Source: Kibdelosporangium philippinense
GTDB taxonomy: Bacteria > Actinomycetota > Actinomycetes > Mycobacteriales > Pseudonocardiaceae
Length of the DNA: 64,000 bases
Reading direction: 5' to 3'
Assembly (NCBI RefSeq): GCF_021390435.2
Contig: NZ_JAJVCN010000003.1
Location: 1,245,501-1,309,500, forward strand
Position numbers and translations under genes: made by a program. Below, piece by piece: positions 35,595 through 44,708 of the stretch (position 1 is the first letter of the stretch; every line of letters begins with the position of its first letter). The notes beneath the pieces were generated by a model. The model had not been told where the DNA came from. It was given only the letters and a program-made list of their open reading frames with translations, and ran no database searches.

Positions 35595-35636
35595 GTGGTT
35601 AGCGGTGTTCTAACCCTGCTAACCACTCACGAGGGT
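35587..35636. repeat. palindromic intergenic repeat, copy 3
   Basis: Arms 35587-35603 and 35620-35636 are perfect 17-nt complements. The 16-nt loop differs from copy 1 by one base. It lies between the convergent marR and ferredoxin reductase genes and contains the marR stop codon, the same arrangement as at ogt. Confidence 0.85.
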
Positions 35637-35639
35637 CTT

Positions 35640-36611
35640 TCACCCTTCGTTGCTTGAATGGCCGGGGAACAGGTGTGCCTCGGGGTTCAGGGCCACCGCG
35701 ATGTTGTTCACGGCCGTCGCGGCCTCGCCGAAACCGGTCGCGATCAGCTTGACCTTGCCCGGGTAGTTGGCCACGTCGCCCGCGGCGTAAACCCGGTCGA
35801 TCGCGGTCTTGCCGGTGCTGTCCACGTCGATCGCGCGATGGCTGAGCTTCAGGCCCCATGACTCGATCGGGCCGAGGTCTGCCGTGAAGCCGAGTGCCGC
35901 GACCACGACGTCGGCTGGATGGATCGCGGGTTCCTGGCCTTTGACCGTGATCTCGACTTCCCGCACGGTCGGCTCGCCGCGCAGCATCGTGACCTCGGCG
36001 TCGGTGATGATCGGCACGCCCAATGCCTCGACCTGCCGGACTGTCGGCGGGTGCGCGCGGAACTTGGCCCGCCGGTGCACGAGTTTCACGCTCGCCGCGA
36101 TGGGGTGCAGGGCCAGCGCCCAGTCGAACGCCGAGTCGCCGCCGCCGACCACGACGACGTGTTTGTCGCGGTAGACGTCGAGTTCGGGGACGAAGTGGAC
36201 CATGCCACGCCCGAGCCAGCCGTCGCCAGCCGGCAACGGCCGAGGCGTGAACTCGCCGATTCCGGCCGTGATCAGGATCGCGCCCGCTTTCACCGTCGTC
36301 CCGTCGCCGAGGCCGACTTCGAACCCCTGGCCGTCCAGGGGTGTCAGGGTGCTTGCCTTACGCCCCAACAGATAGGCCGGTTTCCACTGTCCCGCCTGCT
36401 CGACAAGCGCGGCGACCAGGTCACGGCCTTTGACGGCGGGGAATCCGGCCACGTCGAAGATCTGCTTCTCCGGGTACATCGCGGTCACCTGCCCGCCCGG
36501 CTCCGGCAGTGAATCCACGATCGCGGTGGACAGGTCGCGGAATCCCGCGTAGTAGGCGGCGAACAGGCCGGTCGGTCCGGCCCCGACGATCAACAAATCG
36601 ACGTCTGTCAA
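35640..36611 (-). CDS. ferredoxin--NADP reductase, thioredoxin-reductase-like
   Basis: A 323-residue FAD protein from ATG 36611. FAD motif GAGPTGLFAAYYAG is at the N-terminus and the NADPH motif GGGDSAFDWALAL is central. The C-terminal FAD signature is RVYAAGDVANYPGK. There is no CxxC redox pair, which separates it from thioredoxin reductase and fits the FNR type 2 family. It transfers electrons between NADPH and ferredoxin or flavodoxin. Confidence 0.85.
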   Translation of the reverse strand: MTDVDLLIVGAGPTGLFAAYYAGFRDLSTAIVDSLPEPGGQVTAMYPEKQIFDVAGFPAVKGRDLVAALVEQAGQWKPAYLLGRKASTLTPLDGQGFEVGLGDGTTVKAGAILITAGIGEFTPRPLPAGDGWLGRGMVHFVPELDVYRDKHVVVVGGGDSAFDWALALHPIAASVKLVHRRAKFRAHPPTVRQVEALGVPIITDAEVTMLRGEPTVREVEITVKGQEPAIHPADVVVAALGFTADLGPIESWGLKLSHRAIDVDSTGKTAIDRVYAAGDVANYPGKVKLIATGFGEAATAVNNIAVALNPEAHLFPGHSSNEG

Positions 36612-36689
36612 CAGACACCCCCGTGGTGGTGGGAACGATCACGAGCCTACGACGAGCGCAACACGGGCATAAGGGTGAAGACTCGACGT

Positions 36690-38090
36690 ATGGCAGAACG
36701 TGAGTACCGCGTCGAGCACGACACCATGGGCGAAGTCCGGGTGCCAGCGGACGCGCTGTGGCGCGCGCAGACGCAGCGTGCCGTCGAGAACTTCCCCATC
36801 TCCGGCCGTGGCCTCGAGCGGGCCCAGATCAGGGCGCTCGGCCTGCTGAAAGCCGCGGCGGCGCGGGTCAACAAACAGTTGGGCGTGCTGGACGCGGCCA
36901 AGGCCGACGCGATCGCGGCGGCCGCGACGCAGGTCGCGGACGGCGAACACGACGACCACTTCCCGATCGACGTGTTCCAGACCGGCTCGGGCACCTCGTC
37001 GAACATGAACGCCAACGAGGTCATCGCGACCCTCGCCACGCGCGCACTCGGGGCGGACGTGCACCCGAATGACCACGTCAACGCGTCGCAGTCGTCCAAC
37101 GACACCTTCCCGACCACGATCCACATCGCGGCGACCGAGGCGGTCATCTCCGACGTCATCCCCGCGCTCGAGCACCTCGCCGGGACGCTGGAGAAACGGG
37201 CAAGGGACTGGGCGGATGTCGTCAAGTCCGGGCGTACGCACCTGATGGACGCGGTGCCGATCACGCTCGGCCAGGAGGCTGGCGCGTGGGCCGCGCAGGT
37301 CCGCTACGGCATCGAGCGGCTGTGGGCGTCCTTGCCGCGGCTGGCCGAGTTGCCGATCGGCGGGACCGCGGTCGGCAGCGGGCTGAACGCACCCGACAAC
37401 TTCGGTGCGCTGGTGTCCGCGGATTTGGCCGCGGCAACGGGTTTGCCGCTGACCGAGGCGCGTGACCACTTCGAAGCACAGGCCACTCAGGACAGTGTGG
37501 TCGAGACTTCCGGGCAGTTGCGCACGGTCGCGGTGTCGCTGTTCAAGATCGCCAACGATCTGCGCTGGCTCGGTTCCGGCCCGCGTACCGGTCTTGCCGA
37601 GCTGCGGCTGCCGGACTTGCAGCCGGGTTCGTCGATCATGCCTGGCAAGGTCAATCCGGTGATCTCCGAGGCCACGATGATGGTGGTGGCCCAGGTGATC
37701 GGCAACGACGCGGCGGTCGCGTTCGCTGGCAGCCAGGGCAATTTCCAGCTGAACGTGATGCTGCCGGTGATCGCCCGCAACGTGCTGGAGTCGGCGCGCT
37801 TGATCGCCGCGGTGTCCCGCCTGCTGGCCGACAAGGTCCTCGAAGGGACCGAAGTGGACACTGAGCGGACTCGTGAGTACGCCGAGTCGTCACCGTCCAT
37901 TGTGACCCCGCTGAACCGCTACATCGGTTACGAGGAAGCGGCTTCCATCGCCAAGCAGTCCTTGAAGGAGCGCAAGACCATCCGTGAGGTGGTCATCGAG
38001 CGCGGGCACGTCGATTCCGGCAAGCTGACCATCGAGCAACTCGATGAGGCGCTGGACGTGCTGAAGATGGCTCGTGGAGGTAATAAATGA
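36690..38090 (+). CDS. fumC: class II fumarate hydratase
   Basis: ATG 36690 gives the usual start AEREYRVEHDTMGEVRVP; GTG 36675 is an alternative. The 466-residue protein has TGSGTSSNMNANEV, the H-containing SGRTHLMDAVPIT and the fumarase/aspartase signature GSSIMPGKVNP. It interconverts fumarate and malate in the TCA cycle. Its TGA overlaps the ATG of the following dehydrogenase. Confidence 0.95.
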   Translation: MAEREYRVEHDTMGEVRVPADALWRAQTQRAVENFPISGRGLERAQIRALGLLKAAAARVNKQLGVLDAAKADAIAAAATQVADGEHDDHFPIDVFQTGSGTSSNMNANEVIATLATRALGADVHPNDHVNASQSSNDTFPTTIHIAATEAVISDVIPALEHLAGTLEKRARDWADVVKSGRTHLMDAVPITLGQEAGAWAAQVRYGIERLWASLPRLAELPIGGTAVGSGLNAPDNFGALVSADLAAATGLPLTEARDHFEAQATQDSVVETSGQLRTVAVSLFKIANDLRWLGSGPRTGLAELRLPDLQPGSSIMPGKVNPVISEATMMVVAQVIGNDAAVAFAGSQGNFQLNVMLPVIARNVLESARLIAAVSRLLADKVLEGTEVDTERTREYAESSPSIVTPLNRYIGYEEAASIAKQSLKERKTIREVVIERGHVDSGKLTIEQLDEALDVLKMARGGNK

Positions 38091-38916
38091 CGGTTGCGTT
38101 GCTGGGTACCGGCACGATGGGCGCCGGAATGGCCCGCAATATCGCCAAAGCAGGCATCCCGGTGCGCGTGTGGAACCGTTCACGCGAGAAGGCCGAGCCG
38201 TTGGCGGACTTCGCCACGGTCACCGACACGGCCGCGGAAGCCGTTGCGGGCGCGGACATTGTCATCACCATGGTGTTCGACGCGAACGCAGTCGAGTCGG
38301 TGCTCAAGGACATCCAATTTGGACCGGACGCCGTGTGGGTGCAGTCCAGCACGGTCGGTTCGAGGCGACGGATCGACTGGCCAAGCAGTACGGCCGGTTC
38401 GTCGACGCGCCCGTGCTCGGCACCAAGCAGCCCGCTGAGAACGGCCAACTGCTGGTCCTCGCGTCCGGCCCCACCGAGCTGAAGTCCCGTGTGCAGCCGA
38501 TCTTCGACGCGATCGGCCAGCGAACCGTGTGGGTGTCGGACAAACCCGGTGACGCCAGCAAGCTCAAGCTGGTGCTCAACTCGTGGGTCCTCTCGGTCGT
38601 CGCCGGAACCGCTCAGTCGATCGCGTTCGCCGAGAGCCTCGGCATCGACCCCGCGCTGTTCTTCGAGTCCATCGCCGGTGGCGCGACGGACTCGCCTTAT
38701 GCGCAGATCAAGGGTAAGGCGGTGCTGGCGGGCAACTTCGAGCCCTCGTTCGCGCTCGACGGCGCGTCCAAGGACGCCGGGCTGATCATCGAGGCGATGG
38801 AGGCGGTCAGCACGAACCCCACGGTCGTCAAGGCGATCCACGATGTGCTGGCGCAGGCGTCGGAGCGGGGTCACGGCGACTCCGACATGTCCGCGATCTA
38901 CCACGGTTTCCGCTGA
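38087..38916 (+). pseudogene. NAD(P)-dependent beta-hydroxyacid dehydrogenase, single-base frameshift
   Basis: ATG 38087 overlaps the fumC stop. The N-terminal Rossmann part (VALLGTGTMGAGMARNIAKAG) reads to SSTVG near 38358. Sense then continues one frame away as EATDRLAKQYGRFVDAPVLG to TGA at 38914-38916. The total length is one base short of a multiple of three, so one missing base near 38355-38365 explains it. The intact protein would be ~276 residues, of the HIBADH/6PGDH-like family. All other motifs are well kept, so an assembly error is as likely as decay. Confidence 0.8.
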
Positions 38917-39730
38917 CGCTGAGCCCGGCCGCGCAGCCGAGCGCGACCACGACGGCACCGATGAGCGCGGTGATCGTCAGCGGCTGTGCGCCGACGATCA
39001 CCGCGACCCCCAGTCCAGACAGCGGCATCAGTCCGATCAGAACTCCGGCCCGGTCCGCCCCGAGCTCTGATACGCCCGTGTACCAGAACACGAATCCGAC
39101 GGCTGTCACCAACGTTCCTAGAAGTACCAACGCCGTGAGTTGCCGCCAGGTTGGCACAGCCCAGTCGGTTTGCCATGTTGTTATCGCCGATGTGCCAATG
39201 GCTGCACCGACGCACGCCCATGTGGACGCGGACGCGGCGCCGATTCGTCGCACGACGCCTACGCCCGACAACGTGAACGACACGTCGCCGACCAGCACCA
39301 ACAGGGCCAGCGCCAGGCCGGGACCGTGCCACGAGCCGCCACCAGTCAGGACAACCACGCCGATCACGACTAGGACCGCGCCGATCAACACACGCAGGTT
39401 CGGCAACCTCCCCGCGAGCGCGGGCACGAGCACAGCGAGGACAAGCGGACTGGCGCCCACGACGGCGGCGACAAAACCTGCCGTGGCGTACCGCTGCGCG
39501 ACCAGGATCGCGGCGTTGAACCCGATCATCCCGGCGCCGACCATGCCGATCAGGCCTGGCAGGTCCCGCCACGACGGCAGCACCAGCTTGCCTCGCAGCC
39601 ACAGCAGCAGGGCGAGCGCGCCGATGCCGTAGCGGATGGCCTGACCTGCCAGGATCGGGTAGCCGTCGAGCATGCCCGTGATCGGAACGGATCCGCCGAC
39701 CAGCACGCACGCCACCATTGCCTTGAGCAC
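38828..39730 (-). CDS. EamA/DMT-family transporter, copy A
   Basis: A 300-residue protein with ten hydrophobic segments in two five-helix EamA repeats, from a start at 39730. Typical motifs are GYPILAGQAIRYGIGALALL and the second-half FVFWYTGVSELGADRAGVL. The last ~29 residues lie antisense to the end of the dehydrogenase gene and may be non-essential run-on. It faces the MocR regulator across 47 nt, so the regulator probably controls it. A close paralogue lies at 41.1-42.0 kb. Confidence 0.85.
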   Translation of the reverse strand: MLKAMVACVLVGGSVPITGMLDGYPILAGQAIRYGIGALALLLWLRGKLVLPSWRDLPGLIGMVGAGMIGFNAAILVAQRYATAGFVAAVVGASPLVLAVLVPALAGRLPNLRVLIGAVLVVIGVVVLTGGGSWHGPGLALALLVLVGDVSFTLSGVGVVRRIGAASASTWACVGAAIGTSAITTWQTDWAVPTWRQLTALVLLGTLVTAVGFVFWYTGVSELGADRAGVLIGLMPLSGLGVAVIVGAQPLTITALIGAVVVALGCAAGLSVSGNRGRSRTCRSRRDPAPTPAPAHRGSP

Positions 39731-39758
39731 ACGATCGAGCGTGCCGCAGATGTGGTCT

Positions 39759-39769
39759 AGCTTTAAGCT
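39759..39769. promoter_or_regulatory. AGCTTTAAGCT palindrome between EamA and MocR genes
   Basis: Five-base arms around a central T, flanked by GTGG and CCAC, lie in the 47-nt divergent gap immediately before the MocR start. It is a plausible MocR/GntR operator. No comparison sites were available. Confidence 0.4.
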
Positions 39770-39777
39770 CCACTTCT

Positions 39778-41160
39778 ATGGCTGCTAACTGGACCACTTT
39801 GCGGGAGTTGTTGCTGCCCGACGGACCACAGCGCGGCCGGGCGATCGAGTCGGCGCTGCGCGAGGCGATCCGGGACGGCAGGCTCTCTCCGGGCACCCGG
39901 CTGCCGTCCAGCCGTGACCTCGCCGGGCAACTCGGCGTCGCGCGGGGAACGATCACGGCCGCGTACACACAGCTCGTCGCCGAGGGATACCTGCTGGCCA
40001 GACATGGTTCGGGCACGGTCGTCGCCACGATTGAGTCCGGGGAGCCCCGTGCTCAGCTCGCACAGAAGCCCACCTGGCGGCTGGATCTACGGACGGGCGT
40101 GCCCGCGTTGTCGGCATTCCCACGTGCCGAATGGATGGCCGCGAACCGGGCTGCGTTGGCTTCGTTGCCCGACGAAGGCCTGGACTACCCGGATCCTGCC
40201 GGATTCGCGCCGCTGCGCACAGAATTGGCGAGCTACCTCGGCCGTGTGCGGGCGGTTTCGGCTACGGCAGAACAGATCGTGATCACCAACGGGTCAGCCG
40301 ACGGCCTGCGCCTGGTCTGCGAGCAACTTCGGCTTGCCGGGCACCGACGGATTGCCGTCGAGGATCCGTGTCACCCCGGGGAACGCGAACTCGTTACGGC
40401 ACATGGGCTTACGGCCGTTCCCGTCCCTGTGGACGAGCATGGCCTGAGCGTGTCTGAGCTGGCGAAGACGGACTGCAGGGCGGTCATGGTCACTGCGGCA
40501 CACCAGTTTCCTCTGGGCGTGGTGCTGCATCCGGATCGCCGCAGGGCATTGCTTGCCTGGGCACGGGATGTCGACGGCTACATCGTCGAGGACGACTACG
40601 ACGCGGAACATCGTTATGACCGGCCTGCTCTTGGTGCTATGCAAGCACTTGATCCGTCACGCGTGGTTTACGAAGGCAGCGTCAGCAAAGTCCTGGCTCC
40701 GGCATTGCGGCTGGGGTGGTCTGTTATCCCGGATCGGTTGCGGGCCGGTGTGATCGCTCGCAAACGGGTCAGCGACATGGGATGCGCGACTCTGCCGCAA
40801 GCGGCTTTCGCGGTGATGTTGCGGTCCGGTGGTTACGACCGGCACCTGCGTCGAACACGGACACTGTACCGACGAAGGCGTGACGCTTTACTGGAAGCGT
40901 TGGCGCACAAGCTGCCCGACTGGCGTCCAATCGGGATCGCGGCCGGATTGCACCTGGTGATCAGGGTGCCGGACGGGATCGACGACCGCCTGCTCTCGCA
41001 GGCGCTCGCCGCCCGTGGGGTAAACGCGCCAGCTCTGGCCGACTATTCGACACAGCCCGTCTTCCCCGGTCTCGTCGTCGGCTATGCGACGCTCACGCCA
41101 GACCGCCTCCGTGCTGCTGTGCAGGAGTTAGCGGAAGTGTCCGTTCACGGTTTCCGCTGA
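39778..41160 (+). CDS. MocR-type regulator (GntR HTH fused to PLP aminotransferase domain)
   Basis: A 460-residue protein from ATG 39778. The GntR winged HTH (about 15-80) includes GTRLPSSRDLAGQLGVARGT. The fold-type I aminotransferase domain (about 105-455) has VEDDYDAEHRYD and the PLP-lysine loop SVSKVLAPALRLGW. MocR/PdxR proteins sense PLP or amino compounds and regulate neighbouring genes. It lies between two EamA paralogues; an extra copy of its C-terminus remains at 42 kb. Confidence 0.9.
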   Translation: MAANWTTLRELLLPDGPQRGRAIESALREAIRDGRLSPGTRLPSSRDLAGQLGVARGTITAAYTQLVAEGYLLARHGSGTVVATIESGEPRAQLAQKPTWRLDLRTGVPALSAFPRAEWMAANRAALASLPDEGLDYPDPAGFAPLRTELASYLGRVRAVSATAEQIVITNGSADGLRLVCEQLRLAGHRRIAVEDPCHPGERELVTAHGLTAVPVPVDEHGLSVSELAKTDCRAVMVTAAHQFPLGVVLHPDRRRALLAWARDVDGYIVEDDYDAEHRYDRPALGAMQALDPSRVVYEGSVSKVLAPALRLGWSVIPDRLRAGVIARKRVSDMGCATLPQAAFAVMLRSGGYDRHLRRTRTLYRRRRDALLEALAHKLPDWRPIGIAAGLHLVIRVPDGIDDRLLSQALAARGVNAPALADYSTQPVFPGLVVGYATLTPDRLRAAVQELAEVSVHGFR

Positions 41161-41980
41161 GCCCGGCCGCGCAACCCGCCGCGACCACCACAGCTCCCAT
41201 GAACGCGTTGACTGTCAACGTCTGCGCGCCGATGATGACCGCCACGCCCAGCCCAGACAGCGGCATCAACCCAGTCAGCACACCCGCACGATCAGCTCCC
41301 AACACCGAGACGCCGGTGTGCCACAACACGAAGGCGACCGCAGTCACCAAGGTTCCCAGGATCACCAACGCAATTGACTGCCGCCAGGTCGGCAACGCCC
41401 ACTCGCTCTGGAATGTCGTTATGACCGACGTGCCCACGGCGGCGCCGATACAGGCCCACGTGGACGCTGAGGCTGCTCCGATTCGTCGTACGACACCAAC
41501 TCCGGCCAGAGTGAACGCGATATCCCCGGCCAGCGCGAGCAATGCGATCACCAGCCCTGGTCCGTGCCATGACCCGCCACCGGTCAAGACAAGGACGCCA
41601 ATGACAACCAGAATCGCCCCGGTGAGCACCCGCAGATTCGGTAACTTGCCCGCCAGCGCGGGCACGAGAACCGCGAAGACAAGCGGACTCGAGCCAACCA
41701 CAGCGGCGACAAAGCCTGCTGTGGCGTACCGCTGGGAAATCAGGATCGCGGCGCTGAAGCCGATCATGCCCGCGCCGACCACTCCGAAAAGCCCTGGCAG
41801 ATCACGCCATGACGGCATCTTCAGCTGTAATCGGAGATACAGGAGCAGTGCGACCGCGCCAATGGTGTACCGGATCGCTTGACCAGCCAGGATCGGGTAG
41901 CCGTCGAGCATGCCGGTGAACGGAACCAAGGATCCCAACAGCACACAAGCCACGGCGGCCGATAACTTCGCCTTTGTCAC
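41093..41980 (-). CDS. EamA/DMT-family transporter, copy B
   Basis: A 295-residue paralogue of the transporter at 38.8-39.7 kb. Long identical stretches are seen at the same positions (GMLDGYPILAGQAIRY, RYATAGFVAAVVG, GVGVVRRIGAASASTWAC, MPLSGLGVAVI). Its end overlaps the MocR C-terminus by 68 nt. It is read divergently from a MocR remnant, mirroring copy A. The pair is a tandem duplication product. Confidence 0.85.
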   Translation of the reverse strand: MTKAKLSAAVACVLLGSLVPFTGMLDGYPILAGQAIRYTIGAVALLLYLRLQLKMPSWRDLPGLFGVVGAGMIGFSAAILISQRYATAGFVAAVVGSSPLVFAVLVPALAGKLPNLRVLTGAILVVIGVLVLTGGGSWHGPGLVIALLALAGDIAFTLAGVGVVRRIGAASASTWACIGAAVGTSVITTFQSEWALPTWRQSIALVILGTLVTAVAFVLWHTGVSVLGADRAGVLTGLMPLSGLGVAVIIGAQTLTVNAFMGAVVVAAGCAAGLSGNRERTLPLTPAQQHGGGLA

Positions 41981-41985
41981 CCGGC

Positions 41986-42170
41986 GAGCCTGCCGTACTC
42001 GCGATCAAGCTCGGGCCGGTTGCGCATCTCGTGACCAAACTGCCACACGGGATCGACGACCGCCTACGCGTGCAGGCGCTCGTCGCCCGTGAGATGAGCG
42101 CTGCAGCCGACTACCAGACACAACACAGCTTCCCCGGTCTCGTAGTCAGCGAGCGACGCTCACCCCTGAT
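41986..42170 (+). pseudogene. MocR C-terminal remnant
   Basis: Forward translation gives HGIDDRLRVQALVARE, then ADYQTQHSFPGLVVS. This aligns with DGIDDRLLSQALAARG and ADYSTQPVFPGLVVG near the end of the intact MocR at 39778-41160, and the DNA is also clearly alike (for example GGGATCGACGACCGCCT in both). Roughly the first 390 codons are missing. It begins almost at the start of EamA copy B, so the second regulator was removed by deletion after duplication. Confidence 0.8.
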
Positions 42171-42209
42171 CGCCTCCATTGCCGCTGTGGTGGGAATCCG
42201 CAGCCGGAA

Positions 42210-42238
42210 ACCCCTCACGATGCAGGGTCGTGAGGGGT
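42210..42238 (-). terminator. intrinsic terminator of the secreted repeat protein gene
   Basis: Arms ACCCCTCACGA (42210-42220) and TCGTGAGGGGT (42228-42238) enclose a 7-nt loop. On the reverse strand the hairpin follows the gene end at 42256 and is followed by TTT. Confidence 0.75.
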
Positions 42239-42255
42239 CCCCTGTGGAGGTTTTA

Positions 42256-43131
42256 TCAGCCGACGCGCTCGATGCGCGCCCGGCGGATCAGGAACTTGCC
42301 CGGCTCACGGACCTGTTCGAAGGCCGCGTTGTTCAGCAGTGCGCAGCTGCCGGAAGGTCCGGTGACCTCGACCGTGGTGGACTTGTTGTTGTCCAGGTTG
42401 GTCACCTTGAGCTGGGTGCCGATCGGGAATTCGTTGCTGGACGCGGCAGGCGCGCCCGCTTCGCCGGACAACGTTACGGTCGAGCCCTGGCAGACAACCT
42501 CACCGGCACCGCCGCCGTTGTTGTTACCGGCGTTTCCATTGCCAGCATTGCCGTTTCCGTTACCAGCGTTGCCGTTACCGGCGTTTCCGTTGCCTGCGGG
42601 CTCTTCCTCCGCCGCGCCGCCGCCCGCGTTACCGCCTGCCTGGACATCCTCCGTGCAGTTCGCGGCCTTGCGACGTTGCTGGATCAGGTCGACCACGGCC
42701 TGCCGGTTGGCGATCCGCGCCTCCGACTGGGCGTCCGGGTTCGCCTTCTGGCCAGCGATGAAGTTCAAGTTGTTCTGCAGGGCCTTGTCAAGGCCTTCAC
42801 AGGATTCGCCGGAGCCACCGGTGTTGACCGGTTGCGCGGCAACGTTTCCGGTGCAGCCCGCAGCCTGACGGCGTTGCTGGATCAGGTCGACCACGGCCTG
42901 CCGGTTGGCGATCCGCGCCTCCGACTGGGCGTCCGGATTGGCCTGCTGACCGGCGATGAAGTTCAAGTTGTTCTGCAGCGCGGTGTCCAGTCCCTGGCAG
43001 GACTCCGCGGCCTCGCTGCTTCCGCCACTGAACGCGAACACAGCACCCGCGATACCCGCAGCACCAAGTAGCGCGGCCAGTCCAATGGTCGCGCGCTTAC
43101 GGTGCCGGCCATTAGCTCCAAACAGGGACAT
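42256..43131 (-). CDS. secreted protein with two 49-residue repeats and RlpA-like C-terminal domain
   Basis: A 291-residue protein. An N-terminal membrane/signal helix (about 14-35) precedes two near-identical units, residues 45-93 and 111-159, each starting and ending with Cys and sharing GLD-ALQNNLNFIAGQ and EARIANRQAVVDLIQQRR. An Asn/Gly/Ala linker (about 165-205) follows. The last ~80 residues (GTQLKVTNLDNNKSTTVEV) resemble a double-psi beta-barrel of the RlpA type. Cell-wall association is likely. The repeat family is unknown to me. Confidence 0.65.
   Translation of the reverse strand: MSLFGANGRHRKRATIGLAALLGAAGIAGAVFAFSGGSSEAAESCQGLDTALQNNLNFIAGQQANPDAQSEARIANRQAVVDLIQQRRQAAGCTGNVAAQPVNTGGSGESCEGLDKALQNNLNFIAGQKANPDAQSEARIANRQAVVDLIQQRRKAANCTEDVQAGGNAGGGAAEEEPAGNGNAGNGNAGNGNGNAGNGNAGNNNGGGAGEVVCQGSTVTLSGEAGAPAASSNEFPIGTQLKVTNLDNNKSTTVEVTGPSGSCALLNNAAFEQVREPGKFLIRRARIERVG
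42655..42999 (-). repeat. tandem intragenic repeat, 2 x 147 nt at 198-nt period
   Basis: Copies at 42853-42999 and 42655-42801 encode the two 49-residue units of the secreted protein. They differ at only a handful of codons (TALQ/KALQ, GQQA/GQKA, QAAGC/KAANC), which suggests recent duplication or gene conversion. Confidence 0.85.
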
Positions 43132-43217
43132 TCACCACTCCTCTGGTCCTGCCTACGCCTCACCCCTGGATACGATCGGATAACGAAGCCGGTTCAACGA
43201 GCAACCAAAAAGTTTGA

Positions 43218-44708
43218 TCAGTCTCTGACCAGGAAGGGTGCTAGCAGGTCAGGCACTGCTTGGTCGGCTGCGTGCAGCCCGTCGCTCTGTGCGGCGTACC
43301 GGATCGTGTACGCCCCGCTGCCCGCGGCGATCGTCGCGGTGACGCTGATCAATCCGGCCCGGCGCTGGAAGATCGACTGCCGGATGTTCCAGCCAATGAC
43401 ACCCGTGCGCTGCAACGCGACGGTCGAACGCGGCATGACACCCCAGCGGACCACCAGGAAATCACCGTCCACGGCATGCCCGAGGCCGCGGTACTCGCCG
43501 TAGCCGATCAACGCGGCCAGCGGTAATAAGACGAGTAACAGTTCCGCGATCCACCACGGCGTCAGGTCGAGTGTGGACAGTATGCCGAGTGTGACCGCCG
43601 GAATCGCGGCGCCGACCACATGCCACAGAACCAGTCTGCGAGCCGCAGCGAACGGATGCGCAGTAAGTACCGTGTCGGTCGGCGGTCTGCTGTTGAGCAC
43701 CGCCGACGCGACCTTGCGCGCATCTTCCTTTGGCGCCTGTGGCAGCAGGAGGTCAGCGTCCAGCTCCCACTTGTCGTTGTCGTCCTTCTTCTTGGTCAAG
43801 CCGGTCGCCACGGCTTTCACCCGCGCGCCGCCGGTCAGCCGGACGAGTAACGGCTCATCCACCTGGACGCCACGCAGCCGCTTCTCCTCGATGGAGACCG
43901 ACCTCCGGTTGATCAGTCCATATTGGACTCTCAGCGCGCCGTTCTGCCGGGTGATCTCGAAACCCCAGTAGAAGACGGCATACAGCAGCACCGACAGCAC
44001 TGTGGTCAGCAGCAACACCACCACACCGGTTGCCGGGATGGCGATCAGCAACGGCGTTGTCTCGTAGAAGGAGACCAGAGCCTTGATCGGACCGGAGTTC
44101 CACAGATCCAGATCCACAGTCCTGGCCAGCTGGAACAAACCACCGATGAGCACGGCGACAGCCACGAACCCGAACCAGGTCAGCGGCGCGTACCGCATCC
44201 ACTGCGGACTGAACCTGGCCAGCTCGCCGGTCTGCCGCTGGTAGCTGACCGGTGTGTCGATGCGGTGCAGAAGCAGTGTCCGCAGCCGTTCGGCCTCCCC
44301 CGCGGACACTGCTTCAAGCTTCAGTTCGTCACCCGACTCGGAGACCTGCCGTCCCGTGCCGATCGTGACCACGCTCAGGCCGAACATCCGATGGAACACG
44401 TCAGCCGACATGTCCACGGCACGCACGCGATCCTTCGCCAACGACCTGTGCTTGCGCACGAGCATGCCGCTGTGCAACTCGACATGCGTGTCCGTGATCC
44501 GGTAGCGGGTGGTCTTGTAGTGCCACGCGTTGGCGACGAACAGGCCAAGCGCGATGGTCCCGGCGATCGCCGGCTCCCAGAAACTGAGCTTCTCCCAGCC
44601 ACGGAACAGCACAATCACCACGGCCGCACCGAACACGGACAGGATCGGCATCAGCGGCGCGACGAAAATGGTCTTCCGGTCCAGTTGCTGCCACGTCACC
44701 TCGGTCAT
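43218..44708 (-). CDS. PH-domain membrane protein (YdbT-like)
   Basis: A 496-residue protein with paired membrane helices near the N-terminus (about 18-60), at 170-190 and 215-245, and near 365-410. Between these lie bacterial PH (bPH2) repeats, for example WHYKTTRYRITDTHVELHSG and FEITRQNGALRVQYGLINRR. It overlaps the downstream-encoded YdbS-like gene by 4 nt, the standard ydbS-ydbT arrangement. In Bacillus this pair protects against bacteriocins of competing strains; here function is unproven. Confidence 0.85.
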   Translation of the reverse strand: MTEVTWQQLDRKTIFVAPLMPILSVFGAAVVIVLFRGWEKLSFWEPAIAGTIALGLFVANAWHYKTTRYRITDTHVELHSGMLVRKHRSLAKDRVRAVDMSADVFHRMFGLSVVTIGTGRQVSESGDELKLEAVSAGEAERLRTLLLHRIDTPVSYQRQTGELARFSPQWMRYAPLTWFGFVAVAVLIGGLFQLARTVDLDLWNSGPIKALVSFYETTPLLIAIPATGVVVLLLTTVLSVLLYAVFYWGFEITRQNGALRVQYGLINRRSVSIEEKRLRGVQVDEPLLVRLTGGARVKAVATGLTKKKDDNDKWELDADLLLPQAPKEDARKVASAVLNSRPPTDTVLTAHPFAAARRLVLWHVVGAAIPAVTLGILSTLDLTPWWIAELLLVLLPLAALIGYGEYRGLGHAVDGDFLVVRWGVMPRSTVALQRTGVIGWNIRQSIFQRRAGLISVTATIAAGSGAYTIRYAAQSDGLHAADQAVPDLLAPFLVRD

